Origin: Clostridium sp. CAG:1013
Lineage (GTDB): Bacteria; Bacillota; Clostridia; Oscillospirales; Acutalibacteraceae
Length of the DNA: 36,838 bases
Direction: 5' to 3'
Assembly (NCBI GenBank): GCA_000432995.1
Contig: HF972650.1
Location: 46,708 to 83,545, forward strand
Positions within the stretch are counted from its first letter, which is position 1, and every line of letters starts with the position of its first letter. Made by a program: the position numbers and the translations under genes. The notes beneath the pieces are model-generated. The model saw only the letters and a list, made by a program, of their open reading frames with translations. It did no database searches and had not been told where the DNA came from. Below, in pieces: positions 31,371-36,838 of the stretch.

Positions 31371-32075
31371 ATGAAACCCATGATCGGTCTTGTCTCCCTG
31401 TACGATGAGACGAAGGAGAGCTATTGGATGCTGCCCGGCTATGCCCAGGGCTTGGAGGAGGCGGGGGCCATCCCGGTGGTGTTGCCCTTGACCACAGACC
31501 CTGAGTCTCTTCGCCGTTTTGCGGAGACTTTTGACGGCTTTTTGTTCCCCGGTGGCCACGATGTAAACACCGCCCTGTACGGCCAGACTCCTAGTGAGCA
31601 GTGCGGTATTTTTTGTCCGGAGCGTGACAACATGGAGAAAGACTTTTTCCCCTTGGCGCTGGCCACTGGAAAGCCTCTGCTGGGCATCTGCCGGGGCATC
31701 CAGCTGTTTAACGTGATGCTGGGAGGCGACCTGTATCAGGATATCCCCACAGAATGCCCCAGTGACGTGGAACACCACGAGACGGCTCCCTATGACAAGG
31801 TGGCTCATCAGGTTCACATTGAGGAGGGCACGCCCTTGTTTGAAGCCGTAGGCGTTCGAGAGATGGGCGTAAACTCCTACCACCACCAGGGGATCAAAAA
31901 CCTGGGCAAGGGCCTGAAAGTGGCGGCGAAAGCCCCCGATGGCATGGTAGAAGCGGTGTATCTGCCCGATCACAAATTCGCTTTGGGCGTCCAGTGGCAC
32001 CCGGAATTCTCCCGCTTGAGCGACGGAAACAGCCGGAAGATCTTCCGGGCGTTCGTGCAGGCATGCCAGGGGTAA
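31371..32075 (+). CDS. Class I glutamine amidotransferase-like hydrolase (gamma-glutamyl-GABA hydrolase, PuuD-like)
   Basis: A 234-residue peptidase C26 family protein. The nucleophile elbow is LGICRGIQ with Cys107. The catalytic His and Glu are in GVQWHPEF (His210, Glu212), and PGGHDVN marks the oxyanion strand. VNSYHHQGI near 164-172 is typical for the PuuD group, which hydrolyses gamma-glutamyl amides such as gamma-glutamyl-GABA. It stands alone without a synthase domain, so it acts as a hydrolase. The start follows AGAGGAG. The substrate could also be another gamma-glutamyl compound, and no putrescine genes lie nearby to settle it. Confidence 0.88.
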   Translation: MKPMIGLVSLYDETKESYWMLPGYAQGLEEAGAIPVVLPLTTDPESLRRFAETFDGFLFPGGHDVNTALYGQTPSEQCGIFCPERDNMEKDFFPLALATGKPLLGICRGIQLFNVMLGGDLYQDIPTECPSDVEHHETAPYDKVAHQVHIEEGTPLFEAVGVREMGVNSYHHQGIKNLGKGLKVAAKAPDGMVEAVYLPDHKFALGVQWHPEFSRLSDGNSRKIFRAFVQACQG

Positions 32076-32142
32076 GAGGCTTCTTTTAGAGGTTTTGCCT
32101 TTCAGAGAAAGAAAAGTGGAAAAATTTTAGCAGATCTCCCTT

Positions 32143-32175
32143 TTTTGCAAGAAGGTGGGGCTGCTTCTTGCAAAA
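32143..32175. promoter_or_regulatory. Perfect 12-bp inverted repeat over the ilvE -35 box
   Basis: TTTTGCAAGAAG (32143-32154) and its exact complement (32164-32175) surround a 9-base loop. The right arm contains the -35 box TTGCAA, and no T-run follows. ATCTCCC occurs just left of the repeat (32134-32140) and again at its right edge (32175-32181). It looks like an operator rather than a terminator. Confidence 0.6.
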
Positions 32176-32195
32176 TCTCCCGTTTGTGATATAAT
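32168..32195 (+). promoter_or_regulatory. Promoter of ilvE
   Basis: TTGCAA (32168-32173) and a perfect TATAAT (32190-32195) have a 16-base spacer and a TG-n extended -10 box. Confidence 0.82.
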
Positions 32196-32261
32196 TTTTG
32201 AAAAGAGACCGCCCAGAAGGCCAAAGTCCTACGGCGGCTTTGGAAAGGAAAGGTGTTTGTT

Positions 32262-33332
32262 ATGCAGGAAATCAAGATCGAACTTACAAAAACTCCCAAG
32301 CAGAAGCCGGCGGATCAGTCCAAGCTGGGCTTTGGCAAGATCTTTACTGATCATATGTATGTCATGCCTTACGACAAGGAGCATGGCTGGCACGATCCCA
32401 AAATCGTTCCCTATCAGCCCATTTCCTTGGAGCCCTCTTCTATGGTGTTCCATTACGGCCAGGAGATGTTCGAGGGCCTGAAGGCCTATAAGACCGATGA
32501 CGGCCGTGTGCTGCTGTTCCGCCCCAACAAGAACATCGAGCGGGCCAACAACTCCAACCGCCGCCTGTGCATCCCTGAGATCCCTGAGGACGATTTCCTC
32601 AATGGCTTGAAGACTCTGGTCAGCGTGGAGAAGGATTGGATTCCCACTCAGCCTGGCACTTCCCTGTATATCCGTCCCTTCGTCATCGCCACCGACCCCT
32701 TCCTGGGCGTGCGGCCTTCCGATACTTATCTGTTCATCATCATCCTGTCTCCCTCCGGCGCCTACTACGAGAGCGGCCTTGACCCTGTGAAGATCTGGAT
32801 CGAGGACGACTATGTCCGCGCTGTGCGTGGCGGCATCGGCGAAGCCAAGACCGGCGGCAACTACGTGGCCAGCTTGGCAGCCCAGGTGAAGGCTCATGAC
32901 GAGGGCTATTCCCAGGTGCTGTGGCTGGACGGTGTGGAGCGCAAATACATTGAGGAAGTGGGCGCTATGAACATCTTCTTCAAGATCAACGGCAAGGTGG
33001 TCACTCCCAAGCTGAACGGCTCTATCCTTCCCGGTGTTACCCGTGCTTCCTGCATCGACCTGTGCAAGCACTGGGGCATGGAAGTGGAAGAGCGCCGCAT
33101 CTCCGTGGATGAGTTGGTGGATGCCGCCAAGACTGGCGCTCTGGAAGAGTGCTGGGGCAGCGGTACCGCGGCTGTTATTTCTCCCGTGGGCGCTCTGCGC
33201 TTCGAGGACAACGTGATGGAGATTTCCGGCGGCGGCATCGGCCCTGTGAGCCAGAAGCTGTATGATACCGTCACCGGTATCCAGACCGGCAAAGTGGAAG
33301 ATCCCTTCGGCTGGGCCGTGGAGGTCAAGTAA
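32262..33332 (+). CDS. ilvE: Branched-chain amino acid aminotransferase
   Basis: IlvE moves the amino group between glutamate and the keto acids of Leu, Ile and Val, with pyridoxal phosphate. The 356-residue length is that of the class-II type IlvE (longer than the E. coli form). The PLP lysine is Lys196 in GEAKTGGNYVASL. The cofactor-binding Glu232 is in EVGAMNIFF. The substrate-side loop LPGVTRAS follows, with an ECWGSGTAAVISPVG phosphate-cup stretch near residues 291-305. It has a strong promoter with a perfect inverted repeat over its -35 box, so its expression is probably controlled. The start follows GGAAAGGAAAGG, and an upstream ATG is not in a better site. Confidence 0.95.
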   Translation: MQEIKIELTKTPKQKPADQSKLGFGKIFTDHMYVMPYDKEHGWHDPKIVPYQPISLEPSSMVFHYGQEMFEGLKAYKTDDGRVLLFRPNKNIERANNSNRRLCIPEIPEDDFLNGLKTLVSVEKDWIPTQPGTSLYIRPFVIATDPFLGVRPSDTYLFIIILSPSGAYYESGLDPVKIWIEDDYVRAVRGGIGEAKTGGNYVASLAAQVKAHDEGYSQVLWLDGVERKYIEEVGAMNIFFKINGKVVTPKLNGSILPGVTRASCIDLCKHWGMEVEERRISVDELVDAAKTGALEECWGSGTAAVISPVGALRFEDNVMEISGGGIGPVSQKLYDTVTGIQTGKVEDPFGWAVEVK

Positions 33333-33351
33333 GATCCACAGCGATATTTGG

Positions 33352-33378
33352 GGAGGGAGCTATGTGCTCCCTCCTTTT
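33352..33378 (+). terminator. Terminator of ilvE
   Basis: A perfect 9-bp stem (33352-33360 with 33366-33374, GGAGGGAGC) has a 5-base loop and is followed by TTTT. Confidence 0.82.
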
Positions 33379-33404
33379 GCGTAAAAAGGAGAGGAGTAAG
33401 CGTG

Positions 33405-33941
33405 ATGGAGATCAAGGAATTCCCCAGAAATGATCCGGCTCTGCTTCACCAGGCCCAGGAGCTGCTTCAGGAATGCTTTCCCCAGGCGTACAGTGGAGAC
33501 CTGGCAGCCCAGCAGATGGCCCTTTGTGTGGAGGAGGAACGTCTGGCCTTCATGGCGGAAGAGGACGGAAAACTGTTGGGCTTTGTAGGAGCCATGCCTC
33601 AGTACGGGGTCACGGCGTGGGAGCTTCATCCTCTGGCGGTGACAGAAGCCAGAAGGGGAGAGGGTATCGGTGCCGCCTTGGTGGCTCGGTTGGAGAAGGA
33701 ATGCGCCGCCCGAGGATGCCTTACCCTGTATCTGGGTACAGACGACGAGTTTTTCCAGACCTCTCTCAGCCAGGGAGACTTGTTTGAGGACACCTTCCAG
33801 AAGATCCGGGACATTCAGAACCTGGGACACCATCCCTATGAGTTCTATCAGAAGCAAGGCTTCCAGATCGTGGGAGTGCTGCCCGACGCCAATGGACCGG
33901 GCAAGCCTGACATCTGGATGGCGAAGCGAGTCTCGCAGTGA
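33405..33941 (+). CDS. GNAT acetyltransferase, AAC(6')-Ii-like aminoglycoside 6'-N-acetyltransferase
   Basis: A 178-residue acetyl-CoA-dependent acetyltransferase. It matches the known chromosomal AAC(6')-Ii of enterococci in blocks I can recall: PQYG, WELHPL, RRGEGIGAALV (the CoA P-loop, RRKNQIG in AAC(6')-Ii), YLGTDDE, TSLSQGDLFE, HPYEFYQKQGF, GVLPDANGPGKPDIWMAKR. The similarity runs along the full length and the size is the same. In enterococci this enzyme gives intrinsic low-level resistance to tobramycin, kanamycin and related drugs; its natural substrate is unsettled. The ATG at 33405 is eight bases after AGGAG; a GTG three bases earlier is possible. It follows the ilvE terminator and may also get read-through. 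Confidence 0.85.
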   Translation: MEIKEFPRNDPALLHQAQELLQECFPQAYSGDLAAQQMALCVEEERLAFMAEEDGKLLGFVGAMPQYGVTAWELHPLAVTEARRGEGIGAALVARLEKECAARGCLTLYLGTDDEFFQTSLSQGDLFEDTFQKIRDIQNLGHHPYEFYQKQGFQIVGVLPDANGPGKPDIWMAKRVSQ

Positions 33942-33951
33942 TACAAAAATA

Positions 33952-33990
33952 GCGCCGAACCGACGGGGAACACCTGCCGGTTCGGCGCTT
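33952..33990. terminator. Bidirectional terminator between the acetyltransferase gene and recQ
   Basis: An 11-bp stem, GCGCCGAACCG with CGGTTCGGCGC (33952-33962 and 33978-33988), is followed by TTCTTTT. AAAAAT precedes it, so it can serve the convergent recQ message too. Confidence 0.85.
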
Positions 33991-33993
33991 CTT

Positions 33994-35826
33994 TTATTTC
34001 TTTTCCTCTTTCCAACGCTGGATCTCTTGCAGAAACGCCATGCCGTACTTTTGCAGTTTGGCCTGACCCACGCCGGGTACTTCTAGCAATTCCCCGGGAG
34101 TGGTGGGTTGATAGGCTGCCATAGCTTCCAGGGTGGCGTTGGAGAACACCACGTACATGGGAACATTTTGGGCCCGGGAGAGTTTCCCACGCAGTTCCCG
34201 TAGACGGCTGTACAGTTCCGGGTCACTTTTGGGCAGGTCCCGGGGGGATTTCTTCACAGGAGCGGGTTTGTCTCCTTCCCGAATCTGCATCCATACAGCG
34301 TCCTGACCCCTGAGCAGATCCTCCGCTCGAGGGCCTAGAGTCAGCGTGGGATACTCACCCTGCCCCTGAGAAAGGTATCCCTGAACTAACAGAGTGTTCA
34401 CCATGTCCCGTAGGGCATCCTCCTTGTAACCGGAGAGCTTGCCGTGGATGGGCAGCTTCTCGAATCCTTGGCGCTGGACTTTCTCACTTTTACTGCCCCG
34501 CAGCACGTCCAACACCATTTTGATGCCATAGCTTTGGCGTAGGTACCGCACACAGGAGAGAATATCCCGCGCCTGGGGAGTGATGTCTACCTGCCGGAAA
34601 TTTCCTGTGCAGTTTTGGCAGTTACCGCATTGGGTGGGGGCGTGTTCTCCAAAGTAGTGGAGGATGTATTCTCGCAGGCAGGCCGTAGTGTAACAGTAGT
34701 TGGTCATGGCCCGCAAACGCTGCTCGTTCTGACGGGTCAGCTGTTCCAGGGCTTTTTCGTCCAGATCCTGATTTTCCTCCCCACGGGCCAAGAGGAACCG
34801 GTTTAGTGCCACGTCCTGGCCACTGAACAGCAGAAAGCACTCTGCGGGTTGACCGTCCCGTCCCGCCCGGCCCGCCTCCTGGTAATAGCTCTCCAGGTCC
34901 TTGGGCATATTATAGTGTATGACAAATCCTACATTGGACTTGTCGATGCCCATGCCGAAGGCGTTGGTAGCCACCATCACCGTGGCACGGTCGTAGAGGA
35001 AATCCTCCTGATTTTTCTGCCGCTCTTGGTCAGTGAGACCGGCATGGTAACGGGTGGCATCGTACCCCTTTTCCTGCAAGGCCTGGCATACCTCCTCCAC
35101 GGCCTTTCGGGTGGCGCAATAAATAATCCCGCTTTTGTCCCGGCGTTTTTCCAGGAGCTTAAAAGTTTCCGACAGCTTGTCCTTGGGACGGCGGACCTCA
35201 AAGTACAGGTTGGGGCGGTCAAAGCTGGTGACGGTGACCATGGGGTCCCGCAGCTCCAGCAGGGAGAGAATGTCCCGCCGTACACGAGGCGTGGCGGTGG
35301 CGGTAAAGGCGGAGACTACAGGACGTTTGGGCAAGGCCGACACGAATTCCGGGATGGTGAGATAGCTGGGCCGAAAGTCCTGACCCCATTGGGAGACGCA
35401 GTGGGCTTCGTCGATGGTGACCATGGAGATGGAGGCATTTTTGGCAAAATCCAGGAATTCCGGGGTCAGCAGCCGTTCCGGCGCCACATAAATGATCTTG
35501 TACACCCCGGCCCGAGCGTTGCGCAGCGCCGCCTGATACTGCCCCCAACTCAAAGAACTGTTTAAGTAAGCTCCCCGTACGCCATTTTGTACCAGGGACA
35601 TTACCTGGTCTTTCATTAGGGAGATGAGGGGAGATACCACCAGGGTGATCCCTTCCATCAATAGGGCGGGTACCTGGTAGCACACGGATTTTCCCGCTCC
35701 CGTGGGCATGATCCCTACTGCGTCTCGTCCAGAGAGCAGAGTGTCGATCAGGTCCTCCTGGCCCGGCCGAAAAGCGGGGTATCCAAAATACTGTTCCAAT
35801 ACTTGGAGTTTTGTGGGCACAGCCAT
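33994..35826 (-). CDS. recQ: ATP-dependent DNA helicase RecQ
   Basis: A 610-residue 3'-5' helicase used in recombination and repair of stalled forks. Domains in order: RecA-like domain 1 with Walker A PTGAGKS (41-47, Lys46), DEAH (139-142) and the RecQ aromatic loop QWGQDFRPSY just after it; RecA-like domain 2 with GRAGRDGQ; a zinc-binding RQC part with the CxxCxxC cluster CGNCQNC near residue 398 and a winged helix; and a C-terminal HRDC domain (from about 530). All core parts are present, so it should be active. The start is uncertain: the ATG at 35826 touches the AGAAGG site, and a GTG at 35820 is better spaced. The upstream in-frame extension to 35973 has no ribosome site and crosses the promoter. 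Confidence 0.95.
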   Translation of the reverse strand: MAVPTKLQVLEQYFGYPAFRPGQEDLIDTLLSGRDAVGIMPTGAGKSVCYQVPALLMEGITLVVSPLISLMKDQVMSLVQNGVRGAYLNSSLSWGQYQAALRNARAGVYKIIYVAPERLLTPEFLDFAKNASISMVTIDEAHCVSQWGQDFRPSYLTIPEFVSALPKRPVVSAFTATATPRVRRDILSLLELRDPMVTVTSFDRPNLYFEVRRPKDKLSETFKLLEKRRDKSGIIYCATRKAVEEVCQALQEKGYDATRYHAGLTDQERQKNQEDFLYDRATVMVATNAFGMGIDKSNVGFVIHYNMPKDLESYYQEAGRAGRDGQPAECFLLFSGQDVALNRFLLARGEENQDLDEKALEQLTRQNEQRLRAMTNYCYTTACLREYILHYFGEHAPTQCGNCQNCTGNFRQVDITPQARDILSCVRYLRQSYGIKMVLDVLRGSKSEKVQRQGFEKLPIHGKLSGYKEDALRDMVNTLLVQGYLSQGQGEYPTLTLGPRAEDLLRGQDAVWMQIREGDKPAPVKKSPRDLPKSDPELYSRLRELRGKLSRAQNVPMYVVFSNATLEAMAAYQPTTPGELLEVPGVGQAKLQKYGMAFLQEIQRWKEEKK

Positions 35827-35858
35827 CCTCTTCTCTTTACATGAATTGCATGCTCTAA

Positions 35859-35864
35859 AGTATA
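35859..35864 (-). promoter_or_regulatory. Extended -10 box of the recQ promoter
   Basis: On the minus strand, TGG-TATACT has the TG-n extension; the -35 box is weak. Confidence 0.5.
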
Positions 35865-35980
35865 CCAGAAAAAAGATCCTTGGAAAAGCAAAAGACGATT
35901 TTCTTGGTGAAATAAATGCCAAATTTATAAAATGATCTCTATACAAATTCACATTTTTAGAAAAATTCCCCAAATTTGTC

Positions 35981-36010
35981 TTGCGATTTCCCTCCCAATA
36001 GTGCTATACT
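35981..36010 (+). promoter_or_regulatory. Promoter of malQ
   Basis: TTGCGA (35981-35986) and TATACT (36005-36010) have an 18-base spacer. Confidence 0.65.
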
Positions 36011-36032
36011 AGGCCCAGAATCAAAACAGTCC

Positions 36033-36056
36033 GGGGCGGGGAGGTCCGCCCCTTTT
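36033..36056 (+). terminator. Terminator-like hairpin in the malQ leader (possible attenuator)
   Basis: A perfect 7-bp GC stem (36033-36039 with 36046-36052, GGGGCGG/CCGCCCC) is followed by TTTT. It lies between the malQ promoter and its ribosome site, so it would stop transcription early unless overridden. The loop reads GGAGGT. Confidence 0.55.
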
Positions 36057-36076
36057 CCTGCGAAAGGAGCATGAAT

Positions 36077-36838
36077 ATGGCAAAGAAAACCTGGATGACC
36101 CGTGGAGCGGGAGTGCTCCTGCCCGTCAGCAGTTTGCCATCCAAATACGGTATTGGCACCTTTGGAAAGGCAGCCCGGGAATGGGTGGACTTCCTGGCGC
36201 GGGCGAAGCAGAGCTATTGGCAGGTGCTTCCTTTGGGGCCCACCAGTTTTGGTGACAGCCCCTATCAAAGCTACTCCGCTTTTGCGGGCAATCCTCTGTT
36301 TATCGATCTTCAACAGCTCTGCCAAGCGGGTCTGCTGAAGAAAGGTCGCTGCAAGCGCACCCCATGGGGGGAGGACCCCTCCTACGTGGACTATGACACG
36401 GTCCGAGCGGGAAAGGAACAACTGCTCCGGCGGGCGTTCTCCAATTTCAAGAATTTCCGTGTGCTGGAACGATTCCGGAAGCGGAACCAGGCCTGGGTGG
36501 AGGACTACGCTCTTTATATGGTTATCAAGGAGCGGATGAACGGCCGCCCCTGGCCGGAGTGGGACGAGGAGCTCCGGCTCCGTGACCCGGAGACTCTGGA
36601 AACCTGGAAGAAGCGGTACAAAGAGGACGTGGACTACCATGTGTTCACTCAGTTCCTGTTTTTCCAGCAGTGGAGCGACCTGAAAAAATACGCCAACGAA
36701 AAGGGCGTGAAGATCATCGGAGACGCCCCCATTTATGTGGCTATGGACAGTGCCGACGTGTGGGCACACCCGGAGCTGTTCCAGCTGGACGAGAATAACC
36801 TTCCCACCGAAGTGGCAGGCTGTCCGCCAGACGCTTTT
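36077..36838 (+). CDS. malQ: 4-alpha-glucanotransferase MalQ (amylomaltase, GH77), 5' part
   Basis: The frame is open from 36077 to the window edge (254 codons of a usual 480-500). MalQ moves alpha-1,4-glucan pieces between chains in glycogen and maltodextrin use. The N-terminal GVLLPVSSLPSKYGIGTFGK stretch, the QVLPLGPTSFGDSPYQS active-site part and GDAPIYVAMDSADVW near residues 215-229 are all family marks. The nucleophile Asp lies beyond the cut. The ATG at 36077 is seven bases after AGGAG; an ATG at 36071 is only one base after it. The terminator-like hairpin before it suggests controlled expression. Confidence 0.93.
   Translation, partial: MAKKTWMTRGAGVLLPVSSLPSKYGIGTFGKAAREWVDFLARAKQSYWQVLPLGPTSFGDSPYQSYSAFAGNPLFIDLQQLCQAGLLKKGRCKRTPWGEDPSYVDYDTVRAGKEQLLRRAFSNFKNFRVLERFRKRNQAWVEDYALYMVIKERMNGRPWPEWDEELRLRDPETLETWKKRYKEDVDYHVFTQFLFFQQWSDLKKYANEKGVKIIGDAPIYVAMDSADVWAHPELFQLDENNLPTEVAGCPPDAF

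Noticed and set aside
1..36838. Signs of phage, insertion sequences, CRISPR arrays, tRNA or rRNA genes
   Set aside because: No transposase, integrase, regularly spaced repeat or RNA-gene fold was found on reading both strands.

Overview
The window looks like the chromosome of a low-to-mid GC gut-type Firmicute, most likely a clostridial (Oscillospiraceae/Ruminococcaceae-like) bacterium. The signs are strong AGGAGG-type ribosome binding sites, sigma-A promoters with 17-base spacers, some TTG/GTG starts, lipobox lipoproteins with Ser/Glu-rich linkers, LplB/LplC-type sugar transporters, and ferredoxin/Crp-Fnr and YtrA-type GntR modules. This is inference from gene content and signals, with no database search. 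I see no tRNA, rRNA, CRISPR array, insertion sequence or prophage.

Layout. 1-3170: end of a MATE exporter, a P-loop nucleotidase/kinase, a patatin-like lipase and trmB. 3290-13990: a carbohydrate locus with a class-C serine hydrolase, an intracellular GH32 fructan hydrolase, a carbohydrate-type esterase, a LacI regulator, a lipoprotein sugar-binding protein, two LplB/LplC-type permeases and a Nif3-like metal protein. The two promoters of this locus have the same layout: TTGACA, 17 bases, TATTCT, then an AACGTTTGC element at the same distance. A third, better palindrome lies upstream, which points to one LacI regulon. No ATPase subunit is present, so a shared MsmK/MsmX-type ATPase encoded elsewhere is expected.

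14049-19070: an OmpR/histidine-kinase pair diverges from three genes that form the most unusual part of the window. They are a sigma-factor-like protein with a C-terminal membrane anchor, an acidic Ser/Glu-rich lipoprotein, and a protein that fuses a sigma-factor-like cytoplasmic part, one membrane helix and an extracytoplasmic cyclophilin. TTAAGGG-type boxes with an 11-base period occur in two of the promoter regions and may be response-regulator sites.

19131-23490 (minus strand): an M20 peptidase, a GH5-like glycosidase and a second sugar-binding lipoprotein. The binding protein is paralogous at its C-terminus to the first and has no permeases beside it. 23806-25800: an SLC13/ArsB-type permease with a cytidylate-kinase-like protein. 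25897-27357: a ferredoxin-like protein divergent from a Crp/Fnr regulator, with a dyad between them. 27432-29328: an ABC-2 exporter with a YtrA-type GntR regulator and a perfect dyad on its promoter. 29582-36838: a CPBP protease, a tributyrin-type esterase, a class-I glutamine amidotransferase (PuuD-like), ilvE, an AAC(6')-Ii-like acetyltransferase, recQ, and the first 254 codons of malQ. Most transcription units end in clear rho-independent terminators, several of them shared between convergent genes.
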